The notes under the pieces: generated by a model
Seen by the model: the letters and a program-made list of their open reading frames with translations, nothing else
What the model was told of the DNA's origin: nothing
Database searches by the model: none
Program-made: the position numbers and the translations under genes
In this document: piece by piece, positions 9,282-17,268 of the stretch
Position numbering within the stretch: position 1 is the first letter of the stretch
Layout: every line of letters begins with the position of its first letter
Assembly (NCBI RefSeq): GCF_031846445.1
Contig: NZ_JAVRHR010000001.1
Coordinates: 1,621,905-1,685,904, forward strand
Length of the DNA: 64,000 nucleotides
Direction: 5' to 3'
Source: Croceitalea rosinachiae
GTDB taxonomy: Bacteria; Bacteroidota; Bacteroidia; Flavobacteriales; Flavobacteriaceae

Positions 9282-9419
9282 TCACGTAGTTTTTCTATCA
9301 TTTCCCAACAAATAGTCCGCAGCTTTTTCCATGGTCCCCATAAAATTTTCTGAGGTGTCAAAATAGGTCAGTCCATTTTCTTGGCAAGACTTTTCAACTT
9401 TAATACTACGGGCGACATA
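9282..9419 (-). pseudogene. C-terminal remnant of an ATP-binding kinase-like protein
   Basis: A 45-codon open frame with no start reads YVARSIKVEKSCQENGLTYF...DTSENF...EKAADYLL and ends in TGA. It looks like the last helices of a small P-loop kinase-type protein (FDTS motif, then a C-terminal helix). An in-frame TAA lies directly upstream at 9420-9422 and no P-loop remains. This is a decayed gene tail; the family assignment is tentative. Confidence 0.4.
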
Positions 9420-9445
9420 TTATTCGCAGGGGTCGAATTTGATTT

Positions 9446-10306
9446 TTAACTACTAAAAATACGCGTAAACTTTTGCGGAAGCTCATCTTGGATAAGCACT
9501 TCTTCTTGAGTGAACGGATGTGTAAATGCCAAAGAATGCGCATGCAAATACAAGCCTTTACCTTTTAAGACCATATTTTCTAAACTGTAGGTGGCATCAC
9601 CCAATATAGGATTGCCAATACTTAATAGATGTTTCCGTAATTGGTGTCTTCTGCCTGTTTTTGGATGTAAGCGCACCAAGTTGAGGTGTCCAAACCGTTC
9701 GGAAGCTACGCTCTCCGCAACTTCATAAACAGATTGCGCAGGCTTGTCATCAACGGCGGTGGTTATTGTTCCACTAGGTGGCATAGTTCCAATAGTAATG
9801 GCATAATAGGTTTTTTGAATGGCTTTGTCTTCAAACAGTTGGTTCAAAGCACGAATGGCACTACCCGTTTTACCAACTAACAAAACCCCTGTAGTGGCAT
9901 AATCCAAACGGTGGGCGGGTTGTGGGGTAGTGGCATCGGGCAATGAACTGGGTTTTAGGTTTTGGGGTAGGGCGGCAGCGATGGTTTTAAAGGTATTGCC
10001 ACTGACCAAAACTCCTGCGGGTTTGTGAATGGCGGCCAGGTGCCTATCTTCAAAAAGTACCGTAAGCGGAAAGACCAATTTTTTATGGGTCTGCGTTTTT
10101 TTAGGAATATATAAGGCGATTTCCTCATCGCCAGAAAGTAGGGTCGCCGTGGTCGCTAAAACACCATTTACAGTAATAAATCCTTTCTTTAAAACTTTTT
10201 TTAAGGCTGATTTGGTGGGGACCTCCATAAAAATACCGACACCGTATTCTTGAATGCTAATAGGTGCGGGCTGAGCAGGAACAATATGGGTTTTGATATT
10301 AGTAAT
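9446..10306 (-). CDS. RluA-family 23S/tRNA pseudouridine synthase
   Basis: An S4 RNA-binding segment (SALKKVLKKGFITVNG) precedes a pseudouridine synthase domain with the catalytic motif HRLDYATTG (Asp nucleophile) and the RLHPKTGRRHQLRKHL region. The first in-frame ATG (10228) would cut off the start of the S4 domain. Homologous-looking sequence (HIVPAQPAPISIQEYGVGIF) continues upstream in frame, and no ATG, GTG or TTG is available there. I therefore propose ATT at 10304-10306 as start (286 residues); ATG 10228 (260 residues) is the conservative alternative. The RNA target site is not determined. Confidence 0.8.
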   Translation of the reverse strand: MTNIKTHIVPAQPAPISIQEYGVGIFMEVPTKSALKKVLKKGFITVNGVLATTATLLSGDEEIALYIPKKTQTHKKLVFPLTVLFEDRHLAAIHKPAGVLVSGNTFKTIAAALPQNLKPSSLPDATTPQPAHRLDYATTGVLLVGKTGSAIRALNQLFEDKAIQKTYYAITIGTMPPSGTITTAVDDKPAQSVYEVAESVASERFGHLNLVRLHPKTGRRHQLRKHLLSIGNPILGDATYSLENMVLKGKGLYLHAHSLAFTHPFTQEEVLIQDELPQKFTRIFSS

Positions 10307-10322
10307 CGTTTTATATAAGGGC

Positions 10323-10778
10323 TTATGAATTGGGTCTAATTTTCTTCGCTGAAATGGACATGACCATACTTTTTGGATTGGTATTTTCGGTTAAGGCCGG
10401 ATTCAAGTTTTCAGAGATACCTACCGCCTCCCAAATCATTTTTTTGAGTTCTTCTTGTGGGAAGCGTTCAAAATCTTTTACCGAAATATGGCGTATCAAC
10501 TTGCCCTTGCCATTTAAGGGCACATTTGTTTTCGTTAACTCTGCACCACGGTTAAAGCCAAAATTGACATGCTTGGCATAAACTGCAATATGGCAAAAGG
10601 CATCTTTTAGTTTTTCTGATTTTGAGTACGCTAGGGCCACGGCATTATAATTGTCCCAAATGAGCTCATTGGCCTGTGGCACCAAATCAGTAATATAATC
10701 ACGCAACTGTAGGGTCAATTGCTGAATGCCCTTGTCGTAGGGCGCTAAAAAAGTATGTAATTGTGGGTTTGGTTTCAT
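10323..10778 (-). CDS. DUF1801 (YdhG-like) protein
   Basis: A 151-residue soluble protein with the DUF1801 pattern: an N-terminal helix pair ending in LIWDNYNAVALAYS, the central AVYAKHVNFGFNRGAEL strand and LNGKGKLIRHISV. Its biochemical role is unknown. Its start overlaps the methyltransferase stop by 4 nt (ATGA), so the two are translationally coupled. Confidence 0.75.
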   Translation of the reverse strand: MKPNPQLHTFLAPYDKGIQQLTLQLRDYITDLVPQANELIWDNYNAVALAYSKSEKLKDAFCHIAVYAKHVNFGFNRGAELTKTNVPLNGKGKLIRHISVKDFERFPQEELKKMIWEAVGISENLNPALTENTNPKSMVMSISAKKIRPNS

Positions 10779-11560
10779 TGCTTTTGCCCCAAGATAAACA
10801 AATAGTCACCAAAATCGTTTTCATACGATTTGATAATGTCGTCAATGGCACCACTGTCAATAGCCTCTCTTAGTTGCGCTAAGCCTTGGTCTACCTCTGT
10901 TTTCTTGGCCAATGCTGCAAAAGAAGAAATTCCGTTTCTGATTTGTGGTTTAAAATACAGTTCAGGGTTGTGCTTGCCACTGTATAGAAATTGGTCTTTT
11001 AAATCGTGTTGAATGTAATAAGGTTCCGTTTTTAAAAGTTGAATACCATTGGTATTCATGGCTGTGGTCACTACTTCTAAACTGGGCATTTGTTTGGCAG
11101 CATCGGCCAACATTTTTGGAAAAAAATAATTGAGCCAATACCCTTTCATTTGTAGCGGCGTCGCCGTAAAAATGACGATGTTGCCCTTTCGTTTCAGAAC
11201 CCTTTGGAGTTCTAAAACTGCTGCATTTAAATCGGCCCAATGGTGTATGGTTAAGGATGCAATAATACCATCAACAGAAGTTGGGGGCAGGCCCGTATTT
11301 TCTGCGGTACCCAATCGCCACTCAATTTGTTTGTTCTTTCGACGAGCCTCTTGCAACATCAATTCAGAAGGATCAATACCCAGAAAACTAAACCCCTTTT
11401 TTTGAAACTCATGGGTGTAATTACCAGTACCGCAGCCAATATCTAAATACCTGCCAGTTTGGATGGGTTGCAGGTGTGAAAGCAATTGTTCGGTCAAATA
11501 GGGGTCTGCCCTACGGGTCAGATTATAATTCGTTCCTATTTGATCGTATTTTGGTTTCAT
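10775..11560 (-). CDS. Class I SAM-dependent methyltransferase
   Basis: A 261-residue protein with SAM motif I YLDIGCGTGNYTHEF (residues ~38-50), motif II FLGIDPSELML, and the UbiE/Methyltransferase_11 pattern GTAENTGLPPTSVDGIIASLTIHHW. It belongs to the small-molecule methyltransferases; the acceptor is unknown. It overlaps the DUF1801 gene by 4 nt. Confidence 0.82.
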   Translation of the reverse strand: MKPKYDQIGTNYNLTRRADPYLTEQLLSHLQPIQTGRYLDIGCGTGNYTHEFQKKGFSFLGIDPSELMLQEARRKNKQIEWRLGTAENTGLPPTSVDGIIASLTIHHWADLNAAVLELQRVLKRKGNIVIFTATPLQMKGYWLNYFFPKMLADAAKQMPSLEVVTTAMNTNGIQLLKTEPYYIQHDLKDQFLYSGKHNPELYFKPQIRNGISSFAALAKKTEVDQGLAQLREAIDSGAIDDIIKSYENDFGDYLFILGQKQ

Positions 11561-11625
11561 CCGAATGGTTAATTAGTAGGCGAGAAACAGCAATTGCTTA
11601 TAGCTGTTGTTTTGAGCTTTATTTT

Positions 11626-12207
11626 TTAGTTACGAGCGGCTTTTAATTTTCTTTTCAATCTAAAGGCTATAATTGTGGGAATAAGAGCTATCAACAAACC
11701 AATAAACAAACCTTTTATGGTGAATTTCATTGTTTGCGGTGTGTCAATGTCATGACGATGATTCCAAATTTCTACGATTTTACCTTCCTCATTAAACCTA
11801 AAAACATTAATGATAGGAGTCGTTCCTGAGCCAAACACTACCCTTCCCAATAATGTTTTTGGTTTAAATGTAGCTTCCCAACGAGTAGCAACAATATCTC
11901 CTTCAGCAACTTGATAATTGATTTTAGAGTCCCAAGTTCCATTTTCCCAAAATAGGTCGGCAATTTCTTTCTGTTCAATGGCAGGTTCAGTTACCCCCTT
12001 TCGGTCACCAATATCATGAACAACATATTCGTCGGCAACATAATTAGTATAATTATCGGTGTTGTTCGTAAACCAGAGGTCTTGATAAAAGTTACGAGCA
12101 ATTTCTTTATTCCGTTCCTGTATGCTTCTTGATGATAGACTATCAACTTGAGAATATGTGTTAATCCATAACCCTAATATTGCGATAATGATAAGTACTG
12201 TTTTCAT
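11626..12207 (-). CDS. Exported NTF2/SnoaL-like protein with C-terminal membrane anchor
   Basis: A 193-residue protein with an N-terminal hydrophobic signal (residues 1-19), a SnoaL-like domain (IARNFYQDLW..., YVVHDIGDRKG, FRFNEEGKIVEIWNHRHD), then a transmembrane helix at ~168-184 and a basic tail (RLKRKLKAARN). The domain would face the periplasm. The ligand is unknown. It is the downstream-most of four same-strand single genes separated by structured elements. Confidence 0.7.
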   Translation of the reverse strand: MKTVLIIIAILGLWINTYSQVDSLSSRSIQERNKEIARNFYQDLWFTNNTDNYTNYVADEYVVHDIGDRKGVTEPAIEQKEIADLFWENGTWDSKINYQVAEGDIVATRWEATFKPKTLLGRVVFGSGTTPIINVFRFNEEGKIVEIWNHRHDIDTPQTMKFTIKGLFIGLLIALIPTIIAFRLKRKLKAARN

Positions 12208-12249
12208 AATGGATGGTTTTATATTGGTTGATATTTTTTATTCAATATT

Positions 12250-12538
12250 GCTCATAACGACCTGCTAAACGCAGTTCGATGATTTCTACGGAAATATAGC
12301 AAAATCCTTTTAACAATGATATGTGAATCGGGCTTCCGTGTTATCACATGTCATTGTTCACCAAGGAGTCCGCAAGAGCGGACGTTCCCTTGTTGGATTT
12401 TGCGTTATTGGGAGTATAAATTATCGGGCCAAATTGAGTTTTAGCTTATGTTATTGCACGTTGGCCGCTTGAGCGGACGGCTGAGAGCTGTTTGTGGCAA
12501 TAATGTACTTTGCAATTTGGTTTAGCAGGTCGTTAGAG
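12250..12538. repeat. Long inverted-repeat element A1 (cassette-boundary-like)
   Basis: The ends TAACGACCTGCTAAAC (12255-12270) and GTTTAGCAGGTCGTTA (12520-12535) are a perfect 16-bp inverted pair 249 nt apart. Flanks continue the pairing (GCTCATAACG against GTGCTCTAACG). Inside are small perfect hairpins such as GTCCGC-AAGA-GCGGAC (near 12367-12384). The same AACGACCTGCTAAACG word recurs at 15140-15155. No credible gene lies inside. Together with 12603-12655 it fills the gap 12208-12649. Confidence 0.7.
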
Positions 12539-12602
12539 CACATTTCTTTTTGGGCGGGAGTGCGCAGCACGTAGCAAAAAAAGTCAGCTTCAGCTGAATG
12601 TG

Positions 12603-12655
12603 CTCTAACGGTGAGTATAAAAAATCGTTTCAATGCTTTTTATACATTGTTAGGC
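12603..12655. repeat. attC-like hairpin A2
   Basis: CTAACGGTGAGTATAAAAA (from 12605) pairs with TTTTTATACATTGTTAG to form a long imperfect stem. The right end GTTAGGC fits the integron core consensus GTTRRRY; the left end CTCTAAC misses RYYYAAC by one base. The TAA stop codon of the adjacent minus-strand gene (12650-12652) is part of the GTTAGGC core, the kind of compaction seen in integron gene cassettes. Confidence 0.6.
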
Positions 12656-13375
12656 ATTGTTTTCTTTATTTTCTACTTTTTTTAACCAATCTAAACTGTA
12701 TTTTATTGGTCCCTTGATTCCCTTCATAGGTTTATCCGGTCGATCAGCAAGTACTCTCGGGTTATTATCTAGTCTTTTTAATACTTTTTCGCACTTATTC
12801 AATTGGTCTTTAGATGGAATTGGCCTTACACCATCACGTACAATCGATATCAAGATTTTGTGAATTGCACTGGTAAGAGTCCAAATTGTGTTTAGTCTAA
12901 ATCCACCTAAATCTTTCTGTATCGACAAATCATCTAATAGTGCAACTAGGTCAGGAAACAGACCAACAGGTCTTTTTTCCCTAATTCCAACAGCAGCAGC
13001 ATATAATTCTTCAGGCTTTGCTGTTTTCTTGAGATATTTTTTTAATGATTCTTCTTCATAAAGATTTCTTGCTTGTGCTTTAATTGACTGTCTTATTGAT
13101 TTAAGCTCACTTAGTGGTACATCGGCATCAAAACTATCAAGCAATTCTTCGAATTGTCTTTTCTCGTGTTCAAGTTCAGTCTCTAATTCAGAAATCTTTT
13201 CATTCCCTTTTGCGATTTCTTTCTTGAGTTCGCTTAATTCAACTTCAAAATCTCCAACTTTAAATTTGGTTATTCTATTTATTAAGTCAGGACGAAATAG
13301 GAAATAAACAACAACTAGAAGCATTATTACTTCCCATAAAGAGGTGTTCTTTAGAATTTCTGATAATATTTCCAT
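12650..13375 (-). CDS. Membrane-anchored coiled-coil protein
   Basis: A 241-residue protein of unknown family. A single N-terminal transmembrane helix (residues ~14-27, VIMLLVVVYFLF) is followed by a charged coiled coil (~42-80, rich in Glu/Lys heptads) and an alpha-helical soluble domain (~100-235). It would be anchored in the inner membrane with a cytoplasmic body. It stands alone between two hairpin elements, its stop codon lying inside one of them, so it looks like a single-gene cassette. Confidence 0.68.
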   Translation of the reverse strand: MEILSEILKNTSLWEVIMLLVVVYFLFRPDLINRITKFKVGDFEVELSELKKEIAKGNEKISELETELEHEKRQFEELLDSFDADVPLSELKSIRQSIKAQARNLYEEESLKKYLKKTAKPEELYAAAVGIREKRPVGLFPDLVALLDDLSIQKDLGGFRLNTIWTLTSAIHKILISIVRDGVRPIPSKDQLNKCEKVLKRLDNNPRVLADRPDKPMKGIKGPIKYSLDWLKKVENKENNA

Positions 13376-13404
13376 CGGTCTTTTCTATTTGAGTTTTCTA
13401 TAAT

Positions 13405-13512
13405 GCCTAACGGTCTCCTATGATCCTGTGGCCAGCGCCCGACATTTTTTAGTTAACCCAGGTTAGGAAAAAATAACCAAGCGAAAGCCATTACCTATAG
13501 CCATTGTTGGGC
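13405..13512. repeat. attC-like hairpin B with matching core sites
   Basis: A 108-nt intergenic element beginning GCCTAAC (fits RYYYAAC) and ending GTTGGGC (fits GTTRRRY). The flanks are partly complementary (GCCTAACGGTCTCCTAT against GCCCAACAATGGCTATAG). Size and core sequences fall in the range of integron attC sites. It sits 9 nt after the stop of one minus-strand gene and 30 nt before the start of the next. Confidence 0.65.
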
Positions 13513-13520
13513 ACAATATT

Positions 13521-14411
13521 TTATTTCTTTTCATCTGTTCCTTTTCGACCAAATAAACTTCCAAAAAGAGGTGGTTTATCATTATGTGATTGTTTTTCCA
13601 AAGTCGAACTTGGATTGAAACCTGCTGTATCGATCATAGTGCGAACTAACTTTTCCATTATTTCATTCTTTTCTTCGCTTGCAGGCAGGTTTTCAATTTC
13701 TCTTTTATAACCATCATAGGATTTAGCTAAACTTTCTTTATAAGCATATTCTTGTTCAAGTCGTCTATTCTGACTTTGTTGTTTGCTCGCAAATAGTGCG
13801 AGCCATATTGTAGGAATGAAGAAAGGTGCTCTTGATAGAATATTCATAAATGCGTTTCCAATGTCAGAACTTTCAGTTACTGTCTTAACTGCATAGTATA
13901 CCATTCCAACCATTGTTAAGGTAAAAACCGCAGACCAAATAATATTCGGCCATTTATAGCTGTTTTTTTGGTCGAAATAGGATTGAGCAAGTCCCGCTGA
14001 AGTTGCTCCTGGTAGAAGTCCCTCAATTTTGGCCGTCAAGGTTTCATAATTTCCTTCCCATTCTCCGTGTAATTCTTCGTGCTGAGTTTTTAAGTCGTTC
14101 AGCTTGAATTTCAGAGATTCTTTGTCTTCTGGTGTTTTTCCAAAAACTTTTGTTTCGAAGTCACTTACTTTTTCTTCAATAGAAGATATTTCGGAATTAT
14201 ACTCATTAACTTTTTCGAATGTCTCATTAAGTTTTTCAGCTTTGCTCAATGCAGCAGAACTTGGTTTTTTAACGAAATCATTATAAAGTTCTGTAATGTC
14301 GTTCAATTCACTTTTTAAAGTCGAAATTTCAGTATTGGCTGTTCCAATGAATTTTTCAAATTTTTCTTCGAAAGTTTCAATGTTTTCCTCTTCTGGTTTT
14401 TGTTCTTCCAT
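13521..14411 (-). CDS. Coiled-coil membrane protein
   Basis: A 296-residue protein of unknown family. Residues ~1-140 are charged and helical (coiled coil). Two transmembrane helices follow (~160-180 and ~190-210, the second containing APFFIPTIWLALFAS), then a further coiled coil (~213-240) and a polar tail. Both ends are predicted to face the cytoplasm. It is flanked on both sides by attC-like hairpins. A role in membrane-associated defence or signalling is possible but has no direct support. Confidence 0.65.
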   Translation of the reverse strand: MEEQKPEEENIETFEEKFEKFIGTANTEISTLKSELNDITELYNDFVKKPSSAALSKAEKLNETFEKVNEYNSEISSIEEKVSDFETKVFGKTPEDKESLKFKLNDLKTQHEELHGEWEGNYETLTAKIEGLLPGATSAGLAQSYFDQKNSYKWPNIIWSAVFTLTMVGMVYYAVKTVTESSDIGNAFMNILSRAPFFIPTIWLALFASKQQSQNRRLEQEYAYKESLAKSYDGYKREIENLPASEEKNEIMEKLVRTMIDTAGFNPSSTLEKQSHNDKPPLFGSLFGRKGTDEKK

Positions 14412-14430
14412 ATGGTTGGTTCTATATTGT

Positions 14431-14625
14431 GCCTAACGTCTCGGCTATGATTAGTGCGGCGCAGAAATCCGACGGATTTCCAGCTACGCGCTAAGCAAAA
14501 GCTTTTGGTTTTGTTTTTTCTTTTTTTTTACGAAAGCAAAATCTCAAAGATTTTGCGACTTCATAAATATACACAGGCCTTGGCGTAAAACCCGAAGTCC
14601 GCATTAATTATAGGTATTGTTGGCA
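14431..14625. repeat. attC-like hairpin C
   Basis: The left flank GCCTAACGTCTCGG continues into CTATGATTAGTGCGG (ending at 14459), which pairs with CCGCATTAATTATAG at the right with only two mismatches. The right end reads ATTGTTGGCAAC. The left core GCCTAAC fits RYYYAAC; the right core GTTGGCA departs from GTTRRRY in the last two bases. It separates two single-gene units by 195 nt. Confidence 0.62.
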
Positions 14626-14632
14626 ACTGGCT

Positions 14633-15124
14633 TTATAGTTTACATATTCGAAACAAGTCTGACTTTCCGTTAAATTGATTTTCCAGTAGCTCAATATTTA
14701 GTTTTTTTAATTTCCTTTTTTCTTTTCTCCCTAAATGGGGCGGTTGGTATCCGCATTCTAAATAATATTCTTTGTTTAATTCAAATTGAAGGTTTTCAAA
14801 AAAATCTGCCTTCCATTTAATAATCCGTGTTGAATTTTTGTCAATCTTAGTATATTCTTCCTCTCCAATATCTAGAATATTTGAGTGCCTTGTAGATTTT
14901 CTTGAAACCATTTTTCCATCCTGAGAATATACACCTCGATAAAAAGTTAAAAAATAGGTTTGTATCCATAAGTCTGAATCAGTCGGGTTTTCTATAATAA
15001 AACTCACATAGTTTCTAGAAGATGCATTAACGCAGCTATCAATCTCTATAGACATTTTTAGATTTTGAGAAAGGCATAAATTTGTGCAGAGTAAAATAAT
15101 TATAACAGTGATATTTTTTTTCAT
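14633..15124 (-). CDS. Secreted protein of unknown function
   Basis: A 163-residue protein with a cleavable signal (MKKNITVIIILLCTNLCLSQ) and a beta-rich body (MSIEIDSCVNASSRNYVSFI...) rich in aromatic and charged residues, without recognisable motifs. It is probably periplasmic. It lies alone between hairpin elements C and D, 7 nt from the end of C and about 10 nt from the start of D. Confidence 0.62.
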   Translation of the reverse strand: MKKNITVIIILLCTNLCLSQNLKMSIEIDSCVNASSRNYVSFIIENPTDSDLWIQTYFLTFYRGVYSQDGKMVSRKSTRHSNILDIGEEEYTKIDKNSTRIIKWKADFFENLQFELNKEYYLECGYQPPHLGRKEKRKLKKLNIELLENQFNGKSDLFRICKL

Positions 15125-15133
15125 TTTCAGCTT

Positions 15134-15173
15134 GTTGCCAACGACCTGCTAAACGTACCATAGTACGTTTAGC
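15134..15173. repeat. Half element D with an 11-bp hairpin
   Basis: GTTGCCAACGACCTGCTAAACG repeats the left end of element A1 (16 identical bases). It is followed by a perfect hairpin, GCTAAACGTAC (15148-15158), loop CATA, GTACGTTTAGC (15163-15173). No matching right end is seen, so this appears to be the truncated outer end of the cassette-like array. The stretch 15174-15344 holds nothing I can identify apart from a weak AAAACCC/GGGTTTT inverted pair around 15245-15296. Confidence 0.55.
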
Positions 15174-15344
15174 TTTTAAAATCAGTAGCTAAAGCGTACC
15201 TAGTGTTTAAAAATGGGGGAGAAACTAAAAGTTCAAGATAAAACGTAAAACCCTAGTTTGCAATAGGTGAAAACCACAAATTTTCTGGGGTTTTTGTCTA
15301 GTTTTTGATGCAGTTGATGCGTTCAGGGCAATGTATTTTGGTGC

Positions 15345-15528
15345 ACGGGAGCTTCTCGATACGTTTTCAATCTCCTTTGGGGTCGATTAAAAACACTCGA
15401 AGTGACATCGTATTTTTATTTCAGTTTTTGCCAGTATTGTCAGTTCGAGTGATTCGCTGCAAGCGGATTGTATCGAGAACCTTAAGGAACACGAAAGCTT
15501 CTCGGAGCAAATTTTCACTCGAAGTGAC
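15345..15528. repeat. Two adjacent copies of the GTCAGTTCGAGTG palindromic repeat
   Basis: A partial copy (15345-15408, ending CACTCGAAGTGACAT) precedes a full copy (15437-15528) that begins TTGTCAGTTCGAGTGATTCG and ends TTCACTCGAAGTGACA. The ends of the full copy are inverted repeats with one mismatch. It lies between the cassette-like array and the DUF2200 gene. Confidence 0.75.
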
Positions 15529-15641
15529 ATTGAGCTATTTTATCATGTGAATAAACCAGCTAATTGACTTGGAACTTTTATGAAATTACGGTGGTTTGCG
15601 TTTTTACCCCTCCGTCTTCCTCCCGAAAAGGTCGGAATCCA

Positions 15642-15664
15642 CCTCCCCTTGAAAAAAGGGGAGG
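15642..15664 (-). terminator. Hairpin just after the DUF2200 gene
   Basis: CCTCCCCTT (15642-15650), loop GAAAA, AAGGGGAGG (15656-15664) form a perfect 9-bp stem, 5 nt beyond the DUF2200 stop. There is no T run, so it may be a dispersed repeat with transcript-end function rather than a classical terminator. Confidence 0.5.
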
Positions 15665-15669
15665 AGCAT

Positions 15670-16044
15670 TTATTTTTCTTGGCGCAATATTTTTTCCATT
15701 TTACGCCCTTTGGCCAATTCATCAATCAGCTTTTCTAACTGCCTGCATTGTTTATACACAGCAAATTCATCGGCTATTTCTTCAATGCGATACCCGCAAA
15801 CGACCCCTTTGATTAAGTGCGCATTGGGGTGCATTTTTGCCCTTTTAAAAAAAGTTTCAAAGGTGACCTTCTCGTCAATCAGGGCTTGTACCGTAGTTTC
15901 ATCAAATCCGGTCAACCATTCGATCACTTGATGTAGTTCTTCTTTTGTTCGGCCCTTCTTCAGCATCTTATTTACGTAATGCGTATAAATAGAGCCAAAT
16001 ACCATTTGGGCAACTTTTTCATTTTTTTCGGCGGTAACTTGCAT
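15670..16044 (-). CDS. DUF2200 family protein
   Basis: A 124-residue soluble protein that matches DUF2200 throughout: FGSIYTHYVNKMLKKGRTKE, IEWLTGFDE, FETFFKRAKMHPNAHLIKG, CGYRIEEIADE and the terminal LIDELAKGRKMEKILR. No biochemical function is known for the family. It is monocistronic, with a hairpin directly downstream. Confidence 0.85.
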   Translation of the reverse strand: MQVTAEKNEKVAQMVFGSIYTHYVNKMLKKGRTKEELHQVIEWLTGFDETTVQALIDEKVTFETFFKRAKMHPNAHLIKGVVCGYRIEEIADEFAVYKQCRQLEKLIDELAKGRKMEKILRQEK

Positions 16045-16157
16045 TTGTTTTTTCTTTTTTAAGGGTATCGGTTAAAAAATAGCGACCTTAAGATAATACC
16101 AAAAACGCTGATTTGCAATGGGTCAAGTCAAAAAATGCTCTGAAATAGGCACTGGTT

Positions 16158-16598
16158 TTAGCTCATCCATAAATTAAAAAACAGCTCTACCACACTACCT
16201 AAAATAAAACTACCAAAAGCGGCAAGAAAAGAAATACGCCCTAGGTTAAAGGTGTTGGTAAAGGCCAACCATAAGGCCACCAAAGCAAAGAGTACAAACA
16301 ATATGCTAGCATAAAGGGGTACTGAAGTGGTAAAAAGGCCCGTCAGGCTGAATAGCGGGTCTAATAAGGCCGTAAAGGCAAAAACGGCTAAAACAAAATT
16401 GGTTTTAGGATGTTTTACAAATAAACAATAGCCAGCATATAGTAGTTCAATACTTATAGCGAGTGGGCCCAATTGGTTATAGAAACTCGGTTTAAAGTAA
16501 CCGTCTATACCCAATGGAAAATCAAGGGCCATGTAAAAAAGGACGCCCAGTACCAGAGCGATACCAATAAAAAGAGCAGCTACTAGTTTTCGTTTCAA
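16158..16598 (-). CDS. Four-helix membrane protein
   Basis: A small membrane protein with about four hydrophobic segments (LVAALFIGIALVLGVLFYMAL; LAISIELLYAGYCLFV; FVLAVFAFTALLDPLFSLTG; LYASILFVLFALVALWLAF and a final one). No ATG is available. I chose TTG at 16598, giving (M)KRKLVAALF; TTG at 16646 would add 16 residues. Family unknown. It is not clearly linked to its neighbours. Confidence 0.6.
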   Translation of the reverse strand: MKRKLVAALFIGIALVLGVLFYMALDFPLGIDGYFKPSFYNQLGPLAISIELLYAGYCLFVKHPKTNFVLAVFAFTALLDPLFSLTGLFTTSVPLYASILFVLFALVALWLAFTNTFNLGRISFLAAFGSFILGSVVELFFNLWMS

Positions 16599-16718
16599 TT
16601 GAATAAAAATTAAAATGAGTTCAATTTCTGTTTTAAAGATAAGCAAGAAATGAGCTTAACAAATGCCATTAGGTTTTTGATGACAGTATTCTGCACGGTG
16701 TCAGTTCGAGCATTCCTT

Positions 16719-17162
16719 TTAAGCGGTTTGTGCTTTAATGGCAGCCAGTTTTTTGCGATAGTTGATCTCTATCGCATTTGCAAAAGCAACTTTATCATTG
16801 CGCAGGGCGTCAATGCCATCACCTTGTTGTAGGTTAGGGTGCAGCGTTCGTAATTGTCCATCGCTCCATAGGGCAAGTTCTACGAGAATAGGCGTTAAGG
16901 CCAGGCCTTTTTCCGTCAATAAGTACAGATTCGTCTTTTTGTTGTTTGGGCGTTTGGTTTTGGTCACAATACCCAGCTCTTCAAGTAATTTGAGTTTTAC
17001 CGATAGAATATTGGTGGCTATGGCTTCTTCACTCTCCGTAAAATCTTTAAAAGTCTCTTTGTCTTCAACGAGCATCTGCTTTACGATGACCAAGATCCAC
17101 TTATCGCCCAAAACATCAAGGGCTGAGGTAAACGGACAATCACAACGAAATTTAAAGTCCAT
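16719..17162 (-). CDS. HxlR-family transcriptional regulator
   Basis: A 147-residue winged-helix protein with the HxlR signature: CPFTSALDVLGDKWILVIVKQML, then EAIATNILSVKLKLLEELGI (recognition helix) and the wing. The N-terminal Cys residues (RCDCPF) are where redox- or electrophile-sensing HxlR members carry their sensor cysteine. It is divergent from the NTF2-like gene, with an inverted repeat in the shared promoter region. Confidence 0.87.
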   Translation of the reverse strand: MDFKFRCDCPFTSALDVLGDKWILVIVKQMLVEDKETFKDFTESEEAIATNILSVKLKLLEELGIVTKTKRPNNKKTNLYLLTEKGLALTPILVELALWSDGQLRTLHPNLQQGDGIDALRNDKVAFANAIEINYRKKLAAIKAQTA

Positions 17163-17183
17163 AGCGGCTTTTATCTAAAAATT

Positions 17184-17245
17184 ACTTGCAAAATGCAATT
17201 AATTTCAATTATTACTTGTTTTTTGCAAGTTAAATTATATTTTTG
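17184..17245 (+). promoter_or_regulatory. HxlR-type inverted repeat and promoter of the NTF2-like gene
   Basis: ACTTGCAAAA (17184-17193) and TTTTGCAAGT (17221-17230) are perfectly complementary. A -33-like TTG (17216-17218), 19 nt of spacing and a -7 element TATTTTTG (17238-17245) make a Bacteroidota promoter for the gene starting at 17269. The right arm lies between the two promoter elements, so the divergent HxlR protein probably represses it. Confidence 0.65.
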
Positions 17246-17268
17246 CTTGCATAACAAAAGTAAAAAAT

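Noticed and set aside
12451..12633. 60-codon minus-strand frame in the gap before the coiled-coil gene
   Set aside because: It runs through the inverted-repeat elements A1 and A2, has no plausible protein character and is explained by the hairpin DNA.
15305..15812. Several 60-82 codon frames on both strands
   Set aside because: They fall in interspersed repeats or are antisense to the DUF2200 gene; their sequences contain repeat words such as GTCAGTTCGAGTG translated.
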